Assembly: GCF_002277815.1 (NCBI RefSeq)
Contig: NZ_NKJI01000005.1
Coordinates: forward strand, 62,001-126,000
Origin: Pseudomonas sp. ERMR1:02
GTDB lineage: Bacteria; Pseudomonadota; Gammaproteobacteria; Pseudomonadales; Pseudomonadaceae
Direction of reading: 5' to 3'
DNA length: 64,000 nt
The position numbers were made by a program, and so were the translations under genes. A model generated the notes under the pieces. The model worked only from the letters and a program-made list of their open reading frames with translations. It was not told the origin of the DNA and did no database searches. Below, one piece after another: positions 1 to 9,318 of this stretch. Position 1 is the first letter of the stretch, and each line of letters starts with the position of its first letter.

Positions 1-1
1 T

Positions 2-640
2 GGTTTCTACGTCGCGCCTAAAGAGTTCATGAAGCGTCTGCGCGCTCTGTGCGACCAGCACGGCATCCTGTTGATCGCTGACGAAGTACAAACTGGCGCT
101 GGCCGTACCGGCACCTTCTTCGCCATGGAACAGATGGGTGTTGCTGCCGACCTGACCACTTTCGCCAAATCCATCGCTGGCGGCTTCCCGCTGGCCGGTG
201 TGTGCGGCAAGGCTGAATACATGGACGCCATCGCTCCAGGCGGCCTGGGCGGCACCTATGCCGGTAGCCCGATCGCTTGCGCCGCGGCCCTGGCCGTGAT
301 GGAAGTGTTCGAAGAAGAAAATCTGCTGGACCGCTGCAAGGCTGTCGGCGAGCGTCTGGTGACTGGCCTGAAGGCTATCCAGGCCAAGTACCCGGTGATC
401 GGTGAAGTCCGTGCCTTGGGCGCGATGATTGCAGTCGAGCTGTTCGAAAACGGCGACAGCCACAAGCCGAACGCTGCTGCTGTAGCATCGGTTGTGGCCA
501 AGGCTCGCGACAAGGGTCTGATCCTGCTGTCCTGCGGCACCTACGGCAACGTTCTGCGCGTTCTAGTACCGCTGACTTCGCCGGACGAGCAACTGGACAA
601 AGGTCTGGCGATCATCGAAGAGTGCTTCTCTGAGCTCTGA
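2..640 (+). CDS. gabT: 4-aminobutyrate aminotransferase, C-terminal part
   Basis: Class III PLP-dependent aminotransferase that moves the amino group of GABA to 2-oxoglutarate, giving succinate semialdehyde. The 5' end lies outside the window. Visible motifs are the cofactor aspartate in IADEVQTGAGRTG and the Schiff-base lysine in TTFAKSIAGGFPL, followed by the GGTYAGSPIACAAALAV stretch typical of GabT. The frame is open from the first bases to TGA at 638-640, so the gene is simply cut by the window edge. Other class III enzymes (for example 5-aminovalerate aminotransferase) are closely similar, so the exact substrate is inferred. A strong intrinsic terminator follows. Confidence 0.93.
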   Translation, partial: GFYVAPKEFMKRLRALCDQHGILLIADEVQTGAGRTGTFFAMEQMGVAADLTTFAKSIAGGFPLAGVCGKAEYMDAIAPGGLGGTYAGSPIACAAALAVMEVFEEENLLDRCKAVGERLVTGLKAIQAKYPVIGEVRALGAMIAVELFENGDSHKPNAAAVASVVAKARDKGLILLSCGTYGNVLRVLVPLTSPDEQLDKGLAIIEECFSEL

Positions 641-669
641 TCACCAAGTGTGACCTGATCGACAAAAAA

Positions 670-690
670 CCCGCTTCGGCGGGTTTTTTT
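670..690 (+). terminator. Intrinsic terminator of gabT
   Basis: A 5-bp GC stem (CCCGC/GCGGG) with a TTCG loop is followed by seven T residues and preceded by an A-run, 30 bp after the gabT stop codon. Confidence 0.92.
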
Positions 691-766
691 ATGCCCCGTA
701 AAACTCAAGTCGCTGTATCCGATGGCCAGCATTCGTTAATGTTCAGGCATTGCCAGGGAGAGCTGT

Positions 767-1981
767 ATGACTGTCGTCAATTTACCCGCCGTTCCACGCG
801 TGTTGATCGCCGAGGCCGACCCATGGTCCCGCGATCTGCTCAAGGAAGTCCTGTTGAACGTACGCTGCGACGTGCTATTGGACTTGTGTGCTGACGGCCA
901 ACAGGCGCTGGAGTTACTGGCAGTTAATCCATACGATCTGGTGATCGTCGACTGGGAGTTGCCCGGTGTCGATGGCCTGAATGTGTTGCGCAGCGTTCGT
1001 CAGCGCAAACGCAATCCGCCGCTGCCCTTCATCCTCATGAGCAGCCGTAACGACAGTGCCAGCGTGCGCGAAGCCCTGCCGCTCGCGCCTGCCGCCTACC
1101 TGACCAAACCCCTGAACATGGAAAGCCTGACCCATCGCTTGCAGGATTTGCTGCTCGATGCCGGTAAAAAGGTCTCGTGTGAGGTGCCATCGCTGGCGCC
1201 GGGCATGACCTTGTCGGTGTATCTGGAGCGACGACGTGAATTGGCGGACGGCGCACCGCTGATGACCGACGTGCAGGTGGCGGTCAAGCGCAGTCTCAAT
1301 CCCAACGGGCTCGATCTGACGAAACTGGAAGACGAGATCCACACCGATCCGCAGGTCACCGCCGTGCTGATCGCCGCCGCCAACAGTGCGGCCCAGCATC
1401 ATGGCGCAGCCGTGCAAACCCTGTCCCAGGCGCTGCACCGACTGGGCACCGGGCAAAGCATGAATCTGATTCTGGGCCTGGCCCTCAAACGTAGCGCCCG
1501 GCTCAGCGATCCGTATCTGGCGGACTATGCCGAGCGATATTGGGAGCTGTCGCTGCACACCGCGGAATACGCGCGAACCTTGGCGCGCTTGCTCGATCTG
1601 GATCAGGCACGCTGCTATTGCGCAGGCATGCTGCATCGACTCGGCGACCTTGCGTTGTTGCGTTGTTTGCAGGAATGGAAGCAGGCCGGTGGTGAGCTGG
1701 ACGAGCAGGAGGCGGTGGGCGAAGCACTCGCTGAATTCGGCGCGGCCTACGGTTCGGCGTTGCGCACCCGCTGGCGTCTGCCGCTGGAGTTGCGACAGCT
1801 GATTGCGGCGGCCTACCAGCTCGGTGGCGGGGTTTACTCCCGCGAAGCGCTGGTGATGAATATGGCGGCGCAACTGGCGCGCTTGACCGAGCATGAGGGC
1901 GTCGAGGAGCTGGCTAAAAGCCGAACGGCACGGTTGCTCAAGATCGGATTACCGGAGTTGATGCGAATGCGCAAAAATTAG
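767..1981 (+). CDS. Response regulator with C-terminal HDOD domain
   Basis: 404 residues. Residues about 10-130 form a receiver domain with the phosphoacceptor Asp62 (IVDWELPG) and conserved Lys114 (YLTKPLN). Residues about 150-380 look like an HDOD domain, including GMLHRLGD where HD-type phosphodiesterases carry HD; HDOD proteins are related to HD phosphohydrolases but normally lack their full metal site. No DNA-binding domain is visible, so signalling by protein contact is likely. No cognate kinase lies alongside. The start is ATG 767, preceded by a purine-rich GGGAGAG. A protein of this architecture also follows gabT in P. aeruginosa as I recall it. The signal and output are unknown. Confidence 0.82.
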   Translation: MTVVNLPAVPRVLIAEADPWSRDLLKEVLLNVRCDVLLDLCADGQQALELLAVNPYDLVIVDWELPGVDGLNVLRSVRQRKRNPPLPFILMSSRNDSASVREALPLAPAAYLTKPLNMESLTHRLQDLLLDAGKKVSCEVPSLAPGMTLSVYLERRRELADGAPLMTDVQVAVKRSLNPNGLDLTKLEDEIHTDPQVTAVLIAAANSAAQHHGAAVQTLSQALHRLGTGQSMNLILGLALKRSARLSDPYLADYAERYWELSLHTAEYARTLARLLDLDQARCYCAGMLHRLGDLALLRCLQEWKQAGGELDEQEAVGEALAEFGAAYGSALRTRWRLPLELRQLIAAAYQLGGGVYSREALVMNMAAQLARLTEHEGVEELAKSRTARLLKIGLPELMRMRKN

Positions 1982-1993
1982 GCTTCTCGCTTG

Positions 1994-2105
1994 GATCGTT
2001 CCCACGCTCTGCGTGGGAATGCCGCCCGGGACGCTCCGCGTCCCTTCGCAAATCGTGACGCAGAGCGTCACAGGATGCATTCCCACGCGGAGCGTGGGAA
2101 CGATC
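1994..2105. repeat. REP pair, family A
   Basis: Two inverted arms beginning GATCGTTCCCACGC and ending GCGTGGGAACGATC enclose smaller GGACGCTCCGCGTCC and GTGACGCAGAGCGTCAC hairpins. It lies between the REC-HDOD gene and the converging GGDEF remnant. The same family recurs eight more times in the window. Confidence 0.9.
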
Positions 2106-2112
2106 TCATTCG

Positions 2113-2493
2113 TCAGCCGGTGACAATCCGGTTCTTCCCCTCGCGCTTGGCCTGATACATCGCCGCATCCGCGCGGGCAAACAGGCCCTCGATATTTTCA
2201 TCCTCGCCAGTGAGGCTGGTCAGCCCCTGGCTGACGGTGATGCCGAATGTCTGGCCGTCATGATGGAAGCTCAAGCGCTGGATCTCCCGTTGCAGGCGTT
2301 CAGCCGCTTGCAGGGCCATGTCCGGCGTACAGCCGGGGAACACTGCCGCGAATTCTTCGCCACCAATGCGGCCGAACAAATCCCCGCGGCGCAACGCTGC
2401 GCGGCCGCTGTCGGCGATGTGTTGCAGCACGTTGTCGCCTTCCTCACAAATCTCAAAGGGCGTACACCGCTTGAGGTTCGAAAGCGGCCACAA
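2113..2493 (-). pseudogene. Truncated GGDEF (diguanylate cyclase) remnant
   Basis: Encodes the C-terminal two thirds of a GGDEF domain: GDNVLQHIAD, then the signature as RIGGEEFAAVFPG, then the terminal ARADAAMYQAKREGKNRI helix. The region upstream of GDNVL, which should carry the substrate-binding Asp and Asn residues (DxDxFKxxND) and any sensor domain, is absent. Nothing resembling it is readable in any frame between 2494 and the neighbouring desA stop codon at 2591. This is a 5'-deleted gene and should not make c-di-GMP alone. The junction is near 2475. Unlike the frameshifts elsewhere in the window, this cannot be repaired by one base. Confidence 0.75.
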
Positions 2494-2590
2494 CGAAGCC
2501 CGCCTGGATGGCGAAGTGTCTTTGAGAGGGGGGATTTGAAGCGAAGTTCCGAAAGGTGCGCCCCAGAAAAGAGCGCACCGATCAGCGGTG

Positions 2591-3772
2591 TCAGGCGGTA
2601 GGGCGCAGGGAGTAGGTTTTCAACTGATCGGCGAAATCACGCAAGGATTGAATCCCGCTGGCTTCGGCTTCGTGTACCCAATCCTTGATGGCTGCCAGCA
2701 TGTCGTGACCATTTGAGCTGGTCTTGACCCAGATCTGCTGCAGGGCCAGGCGTTTTTCGTAAATTACCTTCAGCGCCTGACTGTGTTCGAGCATGTTCTG
2801 GATACGTACGTGGTGCCGATCGTCCAGCAGGCTGGTTTCCCGCGAGAGCAGACGCTTGGCGCGGCGGAACTGGTGTCGGACCGAGTGATCGACCTTGTCC
2901 AGCTCTTGCTTGACCAGCGGGCCGATCACCAATTTGCGGTATTGGGCCATGATCTGGAAGCGGTTGTTGAGGATGGCCATGGCAGTGTCCATGTCCAGGT
3001 TGCCCTTGCCTTCGACACGGTGGGCGATCGGCGCGATGCGCTGAACCTTGGCCAGGCGCAGGAAGCTGAACACTTGAATCCAGGCCCAGCCCAGATCGAA
3101 TTCCCACTTCTTGACCGACAGTTTGGCCGAATTAGGGTAGGTGTGATGGTTGTTATGCAGTTCTTCACCGCCGATCAGGATGCCCCAAGGCACCAGATTG
3201 GTCGCCGCGTCGCGGCACTCGAAGTTGCGGTAGCCGACGGCATGGCCCAGGCCATTGACCACACCGGCAGCCCAGACCGGAATCCACATCATCTGGATGG
3301 CCCAGATGGTGATGCCGATGGTGCCGAACAACAGCAGGTCGATGACGGCCATGATCGCCACGCCCAGCAGCGGGAAGCGGCTATAGAGATTGCGCTCGAT
3401 CCAGTCGTCGGGGCAGTTCTTGCCATAGATACGCAGGGTCTCGGCGTTTTCCGCTTCGGCACGGTACAGCTCGGCGCCTTTGCGCAGAACCGTGGACAAG
3501 CCCTTGATGACCGGGCTATGCGGGTCATCGACGGTTTCGCATTTGGCGTGATGCTTGCGGTGGATGGCAGTCCACTCGCGGGTGTTCTGCGCCGTGGTCA
3601 GCCACAGCCAGAAGCGGAAGAAATGTTTCAGGCCGGCATTCAGCTCAAGCGAGCGATGGGCCGAATAACGATGCAGATAGACCGTGACGCCGACGATCGT
3701 CACGTGGGTCATCAGCAGGGTGACTGCCACCAGTGACCAGGGCGACAAGCCGAGAAAACCTTCGTACCACAT
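2591..3772 (-). CDS. desA: Delta-9 fatty acid desaturase DesA
   Basis: 393-residue integral membrane di-iron desaturase. The three histidine boxes are H34RYSAH39, H71RKHH75 and H206NNHH210, with hydrophobic segments between them. It closely resembles P. aeruginosa DesA (PA0286), which introduces cis-9 double bonds into acyl chains of membrane phospholipids with molecular oxygen, adjusting fluidity. The C-terminal 150 residues are a charged cytoplasmic extension shared with that protein. The start ATG at 3772 gives MWYEGFLGLS, matching the family. It is transcribed away from the adjacent c-di-GMP gene at 3908, and the shared 135-bp intergenic region must hold both promoters. Confidence 0.92.
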   Translation of the reverse strand: MWYEGFLGLSPWSLVAVTLLMTHVTIVGVTVYLHRYSAHRSLELNAGLKHFFRFWLWLTTAQNTREWTAIHRKHHAKCETVDDPHSPVIKGLSTVLRKGAELYRAEAENAETLRIYGKNCPDDWIERNLYSRFPLLGVAIMAVIDLLLFGTIGITIWAIQMMWIPVWAAGVVNGLGHAVGYRNFECRDAATNLVPWGILIGGEELHNNHHTYPNSAKLSVKKWEFDLGWAWIQVFSFLRLAKVQRIAPIAHRVEGKGNLDMDTAMAILNNRFQIMAQYRKLVIGPLVKQELDKVDHSVRHQFRRAKRLLSRETSLLDDRHHVRIQNMLEHSQALKVIYEKRLALQQIWVKTSSNGHDMLAAIKDWVHEAEASGIQSLRDFADQLKTYSLRPTA

Positions 3773-3907
3773 AGGCTATAGGGCCCTCGATAAAGAAAAA
3801 AACAGCCGTTGCATTATCACCAAGCCCACAGAGAAAACCAGTCGCCCTTTCAGATAAAAGTGGCTGGATGTGTCTTTACTCTATAATCCCTGCTTTTTTG
3901 TAGGGAC

Positions 3908-5837
3908 ATGGACAGCCTTATGTCTGCAAGCTATCGCGATGCCTTGCGCGCAGCGCTGCTTTACCTGTTGCTTTCGTTGGTTTGGCTGCAGCTTAGTGGC
4001 TATTTATTGAACAGGTTCTTCGATAGCTCCGTCGAGCTATCGCGATGGCAACTGATCAACGGTTATGCCTGGGTGGTGTTCAGCGCCGGGTTTATCTTCA
4101 TAGCCCGGGCGCGTCTGCTGCGTTGCCTGGGGATCGGCGCCAAATTGCGCGAGCGCAGCGAAGATCGCGAGCGTCTACGTCAGGCGGCGGCCGTGTTCGA
4201 TTGCACCCGCGAAGGCGTACTGGTGACCGATTGTGCCGGACTGATCGTGCATGTGAACCGGGCGTTCATGGCGATCACGGGTTACCAGTGCGAAGAAGTG
4301 TTGGGAAAACGACCCAGTCTGTTCAAGTCCGGGCATCATTCGCCAGCGTTTTACCAGGCCATGTTCGCCACGCTGAGCAGTTCGGGCCAATGGAGCGGAG
4401 AAATCTGGAACCGTCGCAAGAGCGGTGAAATCTACCCCCAATGGCAAACCATCCGCGTTATTCATGACGACTTGGGGCAACGCAGTCATTACGTCGCGGT
4501 GTTTTCCGATATCAGCGCGATCAAGAACTCCGAACACGAACTGATGCACCTGGCGCATCACGATCCGCTGACTGACTTGCCCAACCGCCTGCTGTTCACC
4601 GACCGTGCCGAGCAGGCCCTGGCTTCTGCGCAGGCCCACAAGCGCGGTTGTGCGCTGCTGATGATCGACCTGGATCATTTCAAAATGATCAACGACAGCC
4701 TCGGGCATACGATCGGTGATCAACTGCTCAAAGCGGTCGCGGAGCGCTTGAAGGCCATGTTCGGCCCCGGCATTACCTTGGCGCGACTGGGCGGCGATGA
4801 GTTCGCCGTGCTGGCCGAAAGCTGTCCACAATTGGTGCAGTCTGCCGCGCTGGCCCAGCGAATCATTGATGGCTCAAGGAGCCGTTCCCGATCGACGGGC
4901 ATCAGCTGTTTATCAACACCAGCATCGGTATCAGCGTGTTCCCCAGCGATGCCTTGAACGCTGAACAATTGTTGCGAAATGCCGATTCGGCGTTGTTCAA
5001 GGCCAAAAGCACCGGCCGCAATGGCTACGCGCTCTATACCGAAGAACTGACCGCGCATGCCCAGCAGCGGGTCGAGACCTCATTCGAATTGCGTCATGCC
5101 CTGGACCAGCAGCAATTGCGCGTTTATTACCAGCCGGTTCACGACCTTCAGACCAGCCAATTGATCGGCGTCGAAGCGTTGGTGCGTTGGGAGCATCCGC
5201 AACGGGGTTTGGTGTCGCCGGCAGAATTCATTCCGGTTGCCGAGCGAACCGGGTTGATTGCCGAAATAGACGCCTGGGTGATGCAACAGGCCTGCCAGCA
5301 AATGCGCCAATGGCAGCAGGCCGGTGTGGTGTTGTCGTTTGTCGCGGTGAATATTTCTTCGCGCCTGTTCGCCCGCCGCGAGCTGTACCAGCAAGTGGTG
5401 CAAGTGCTGCACGAAACCGGGTTAGCCCCGGCCTGTCTGGAGCTGGAGGTCACTGAAAGCGCTGTGATGGAAGACCCTGAAGTTGCGCTGGAGCAGATGC
5501 ATCGCCTGCGGGAGTTGGGAGTGAGGCTGGCCATCGACGACTTCGGCACGGGTTATCATCGCTGCTGCGGCTCAAGCGCTTGCCAGTGCAGAAGCTCAAG
5601 ATTGATCAGGGTTTCGTCGCCGGGTTGCCATGGGATGAGGACGACGCGGCCATCGTGCGGGTGATCGTCGCCCTGGCGCAGAGCATGGGGATGCAGGTGC
5701 ATGCGGAAGGGATCGAGCAGGTCGAGCAGGCGGCGTTCCTGCTTAAGCAGGGCAGCCATCTGGGACAGGGCTACTGGTTCGGGCGACCAGTACCGGCTGA
5801 ACAACTGGATTGGTTGCATGCGCCGGTGATCTTGTAG
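3908..5837 (+). pseudogene. PAS-GGDEF-EAL membrane protein, two single-base frameshifts
   Basis: With one base restored near 4873 and one near 5556 the reading frame gives 643 residues. In order: two membrane segments (about 12-35 and 45-65), a PAS domain (about 85-210), a GGDEF domain with intact RLGGDEFAVL, and an EAL domain with VEALVRW and LAIDDFGTGY. Both catalytic signatures look functional, so the protein could make or degrade c-di-GMP. It is the positional and sequence counterpart of P. aeruginosa PA0285. As given, the frame breaks after IIDG and again after DDFGTGY. Both are deletions in doubled bases and the 3' part has no decay, so sequencing error is the likelier explanation. The stop codon TAG 5835-5837 lies inside a REP arm. 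Confidence 0.8.
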
Positions 5838-5932
5838 GAGCGAGCTTGCTCGCGATGGACGTCAACGATGACAAGGGCTGCCTGAATGAACGCGGAGCCC
5901 ATGCCACCATCGCGAGCAAGCTCGCTCCTACA
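5833..5932. repeat. REP pair, family B
   Basis: Inverted arms TGTAGGAGCGAGCTTGCTCG and its complement, separated by about 50 bp. The left arm contains the TAG stop codon of the preceding c-di-GMP gene. Confidence 0.88.
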
Positions 5933-5989
5933 AGGGCAAGTCCTCGCAAACCCTTGTCCCATCAAATAATCTCTTCTGGTTATATAAAC

Positions 5990-6014
5990 ATTCTTAAATA
6001 GTATTTTTAAGAAT
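5990..6014 (+). promoter_or_regulatory. Perfect inverted repeat upstream of oscA (candidate CysB or other operator)
   Basis: ATTCTTAAA at 5990-5998 and TTTAAGAAT at 6006-6014 form exact 9-bp arms around a 7-bp AT-rich spacer, 82 bp before the oscA start. The position and AT-rich character suit the sulfur-starvation activator CysB, but its sites are poorly conserved, so the assignment is inferred. Confidence 0.45.
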
Positions 6015-6096
6015 ATCCGCGCCTCTCTACTATTGGTTTCACGCCGCAAGCAGTGCCGCCACTGCCAGGCAACCTATCAGTCGAAGGAGCAGCACC

Positions 6097-6278
6097 ATGA
6101 GCGCATCTCTACGTAGCGTTGACGGCCAGGACGAAGCAACCATCCTGCGTGAAATCCAGAGCGCCCTGCGCGATCTGCGTTTCGGCGCAGTGGAGATCAC
6201 CGTTCACAACGCCCAGGTGGTTCAGATCGAACGCAAAGAAAATTCCGCTTGCAGCAGCCGGGCAATAAACCGGGCTGA
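6097..6278 (+). CDS. oscA: Sulfur-starvation response protein OscA (one-base frameshift)
   Basis: Small protein starting MSASLRSVDGQDEATILREI. Pseudomonas OscA is a roughly 60-residue protein encoded just before sbp and needed for adequate sulfur use under stress such as chromate. With one A restored to the A-run at 6239-6242 the frame ends at TGA 6276-6278 and gives exactly 60 residues, ending KPG. As given, translation runs on to 6387 through an unrelated REP sequence. A ribosome site (GAAGGAG) sits 8 bp before the ATG. It is the first gene of the sulfate transport locus. Confidence 0.8.
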
Positions 6279-6293
6279 GGCCGAGGATCAAAA

Positions 6294-6353
6294 GATCGCA
6301 GCCTTCGGCAGCTCCTGCGGGGGATTGTGTAGGAGCTGCCGAAGGCTGCGATC
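6294..6353. repeat. REP-type perfect inverted repeat, family C
   Basis: Arms of 23 bp at 6294-6316 and 6331-6353 are perfectly complementary, beginning GATCGCAGCCTTCGGCAG, with a 14-bp loop. It lies between oscA and sbp, where such a hairpin can set relative mRNA levels. Confidence 0.85.
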
Positions 6354-6426
6354 GTTGAACAGGCACCGCGATTTCAGAAGTCCATAAGAAAAGCCATCAC
6401 ACCCAAGAATTCCAGGAGCTTTCACC

Positions 6427-7440
6427 ATGTCGTCGATTCGTCATTTTGCTTTGGCCGCCCTGGCCAGTGCACTTTTTGCTGGTTCCGCGGTTGCCAAGGA
6501 TTACGAACTGCTCAACGTGTCGTACGACCCGACCCGTGAGCTGTATCAGGATTACAACGCCGAATTCGTCAAGTTCTGGCAGAAGGACCATGCCGGCGAC
6601 AGCGTGAAGATCCAGCAGTCCCACGGTGGTTCGGGCAAGCAAGGCCGGGCGGTCATCGATGGCCTGCGTGCCGACGTGGTGACCCTGGCGCTGGCCGGTG
6701 ACATCGACGAAATCGCCAAGCTCGGCAAGACTCTGCCGGCTGACTGGCAGAAGCGTTTGCCGGAAGCGAGCACCCCATACACCTCGACCATCGTTTTCCT
6801 GGTACGCAAGGGCAACCCTAAAGGCATCAAGGACTGGGGCGATCTGGTCAAGAACGACGTATCGGTGATCACGCCGAACCCGAAAACTTCCGGCGGTGCG
6901 CGCTGGAACTTCCTCGCGGCCTGGGCTTATGGCCTGAAAGCCAACGGCGGTAACGAAGCGAAGGCCAAGGAATACGTGCAAACCCTGTTCAAGCACGTGC
7001 CTGTGCTGGACACCGGTGCTCGCGGTTCGACTATCACCTTCGTCAACAACGGTCAGGGCGACGTGTTGCTGGCCTGGGAAAACGAAGCCTTCCTGGCCCT
7101 GAAAGAAGATGGCGGCGCCGACAAGTTCGAGATCGTCGTGCCTTCGCTGTCGATCCTCGCGGAGCCGCCAGTGGCCGTGGTCGACAAGAACGCCGAGAAA
7201 AAGGGCAACGAGCAAATTGCTGAAGCCTACCTCAAACACCTGTACAGCCCGGCTGGCCAGGAAATCGCGGCGAAGAACTTCTATCGTCCACGTGACAAGG
7301 ATGTCGCCACCAAATACGCCCAGCAGTTCCCGAAACTGGAGCTGGTGACCATCGACAAAGACTTCGGCGGCTGGAAAAGCGCACAGCCGAAATTCTTCAA
7401 CGATGGCGGCGTGTTCGACCAGATCTACCAGGCGCAGTAA
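6427..7440 (+). CDS. sbp: Periplasmic sulfate-binding protein
   Basis: 337 residues with a cleavable signal peptide ([25 protein letters not shown], cut likely after SAVA). It delivers sulfate to the CysTWA importer. Family hallmarks include [14 protein letters not shown] at the mature N terminus, [16 protein letters not shown], and [19 protein letters not shown]. The frame is intact, in contrast to the following permease genes. A ribosome site (AGGAGC) precedes ATG 6427. Expression is presumably raised in sulfur limitation along with oscA. Confidence 0.95.
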   Translation: MSSIRHFALAALASALFAGSAVAKDYELLNVSYDPTRELYQDYNAEFVKFWQKDHAGDSVKIQQSHGGSGKQGRAVIDGLRADVVTLALAGDIDEIAKLGKTLPADWQKRLPEASTPYTSTIVFLVRKGNPKGIKDWGDLVKNDVSVITPNPKTSGGARWNFLAAWAYGLKANGGNEAKAKEYVQTLFKHVPVLDTGARGSTITFVNNGQGDVLLAWENEAFLALKEDGGADKFEIVVPSLSILAEPPVAVVDKNAEKKGNEQIAEAYLKHLYSPAGQEIAAKNFYRPRDKDVATKYAQQFPKLELVTIDKDFGGWKSAQPKFFNDGGVFDQIYQAQ

Positions 7441-7460
7441 TCTGACTTAAGCCACACACC

Positions 7461-7479
7461 GAGCCTAATGCTTAGGCTC
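7461..7479 (+). terminator. Hairpin after sbp, possible attenuator
   Basis: GAGCCTAA and TTAGGCTC form an 8-bp stem with a 3-base loop, 21 bp after the sbp stop. It lacks a T-run, so partial termination or 3'-end protection of the abundant binding-protein mRNA is more likely than full termination. Confidence 0.5.
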
Positions 7480-7485
7480 GTACCA

Positions 7486-7575
7486 TGTGGGAGCGGGCTT
7501 GCTCGCGAAGGCGGTGTGTCAGACGACGGAAATGTTGACTGATATACCCTCTTCGCGAGCAAGCCCGCTCCCACA
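7486..7575. repeat. REP pair, family B (GTGGGAGCGGG variant)
   Basis: Arms TGTGGGAGCGGGCTTGCTCG and complement, between sbp and cysT. Confidence 0.88.
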
Positions 7576-7615
7576 TGTTCGCGTTTAACTGACCGCTTTT
7601 TAACCAAGGACTTTT

Positions 7616-8429
7616 ATGTCGCGTCGTATCTCCCCCGTCATACCCGGCTTCGGCTGACGCTGGGCTACACCTTGGTGTACCTCAGCCTGATTGTGCTCAT
7701 ACCACTGGCGGCGATGTTCGTGCATGCCGCTCAACTCACCTGGGATCAGTTCTGGGCAATCATCTCGGCGCCACGGGTGCTGGCAGCGTTGAAGCTGAGC
7801 TTCGGCACCGCGCTGTATGCCGCGATCATCAACGGCATCATCGGCACGCTGCTGGCCTGGGTGCTGGTGCGCTATACCTTCCCTGGACGCAAAGTCATCG
7901 ATGCAATGATCGACTTGCCTTTCGCATTGCCCACCGCCGTGGCCGGTATTGCGCTGACTGCGCTGTACACCCCACCGGCTTGGTCGGTCAGTTTGCAGCG
8001 GATATGGGTTTCAAGATCGCCTACACCCCCTTGGGCATCACCCTTGCCCTCACTTTTGTGACACTCCATTCGTAGTACGTACCGTACAGCCAGTATTGGC
8101 TGATATTCCCCGTGAAGTTGAAGAAGCGGCGGCTGCCTGGGGGCAAAACCCTTGCAGGTTTTCCGTCATATTCTGGTGCCGGCGTTGCTGCCCGCCTGGT
8201 TGACCGGCTTCGCTCTAGCCTTTGCCCGCGGGTCGGCGAGTACGGTTCGGTGATTTTCATCGCCGGCAACATGCCGATGAAAACCGAGATCCTGCCGTTG
8301 CTGATCATGGTCAAGCTTGACCAGTACGATTACACCGGCGCTACCTCCATTGGTGTACTGATGCTGGTGGTTTCTTTCATTCTGTTGCTGCTGATCAACT
8401 TGCTGCAGCGGCGCATCGAAACTCCATAA
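7616..8429 (+). pseudogene. cysT: Sulfate/thiosulfate ABC permease CysT, five one-base deletions
   Basis: Inner-membrane permease that pairs with CysW. The protein is readable from ATG 7616 only by changing frame five times. One base is missing at about 7655 (TT to T), 7970-7973 (C5 to C4), 8066-8067, 8134-8137 and 8230-8232 (G4 to G3). The corrected length, 814 plus 5 bases, is 273 codons, the normal CysT size. All transmembrane segments and the EAA cytoplasmic loop ([10 protein letters not shown], then the [15 protein letters not shown] signature) are present. Such a cluster of same-type errors with otherwise perfect coding sequence suggests poor local sequence quality. If real, sulfate import by this route would be lost. 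Confidence 0.82.
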
Positions 8430-8442
8430 GGAGGCGCAGAAC

Positions 8443-9314
8443 ATGTCCCAATCGTCTATTGCTGCCGCTTCCTCGGCCAACGCCGCCCGCCGTGGCAGTG
8501 CCACGTCGCGGCGCATCCTGATCGGTCTTGGCTGGCTGGTTTTCGCGCTGTTCCTGTTGCTGCCGCTGTTTATCGTGGTGTCCCAGGGTTTGAAGAACGG
8601 CCTCGGAGCGTTCTTCACCGCGATCTTTGAACCGGACGCCTTGTCGGCACTGAAACTCACAGTGATCGCCGTGGCGATTTCGGTGCCGCTGAACCTGCTG
8701 TTCGGCGTCAGTGCCGCATGGTGCGTGAGCAAGTACTCGTTCCGCGGCAAGAGCATGCTGGTGACCCTGATCGACCTGCCGTTTTCGGTATCGCCGGTGA
8801 TCGCCGGTCTGGTCTATGTGCTGATGTTCGGCGCCCATGGGATCTTTGGTCCGTGGCTGCAGGATCACGACATCCAGATCGTCTTCGCCTTGCCGGGCAT
8901 CGTGCTGGCGACGATCTTCGTCACCGTGCCGTTCGTCGCGCGCGAGTTGATTCCGCTGATGCAGGAACAGGGTACTCAGGAAGAGGAGGCCGCGCGTTTG
9001 CTCGGGCCAATGGCTGGCAGATGTTCTGGCACGTCACCGTACCCAACATCAAATGGGGCCTGATCTACGGCGTGGTGCTGTGTACCGCGCGGGCCATGGG
9101 TGAATTCGGTGCGGTGTCGGTGGTTTCCGGGCACATTCGCGGGGTGACCAACACCTTGCCGCTGCACGTCGAGATCCTCTACAACGAATACAACCACGTG
9201 GCCGCGTTCGCCGTGGCGAGCCTGTTGCTGATCCTGGCGCTCTTCATCCTGCTGGCCAAGCAGTGGAGCGAAAACCGTATTAACCGCCTGCGCGCCAGCG
9301 CCGCGGAGGAATGA
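8443..9314 (+). pseudogene. cysW: Sulfate/thiosulfate ABC permease CysW, one frameshift
   Basis: Second membrane subunit of the sulfate importer. Residues 1-188 read from ATG 8443 through [22 protein letters not shown]. The remainder ([17 protein letters not shown] to ASAAEE) is in the next frame. Adding one G to GGG at 9004-9006 restores a 290-residue protein with the EAA loop intact. The spacing to cysT (13 bp) and cysA (4 bp) indicates one operon. An AAGGAGG ribosome site precedes the start. Error rather than inactivation is my reading. Confidence 0.85.
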
Positions 9315-9318
9315 TTCC

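Noticed and set aside
6279..6387. Extra C-terminal part of oscA as it stands in the sequence
   Set aside because: The residues after the A-run come from a shifted frame into a REP hairpin; correcting one base gives the normal 60-residue protein.
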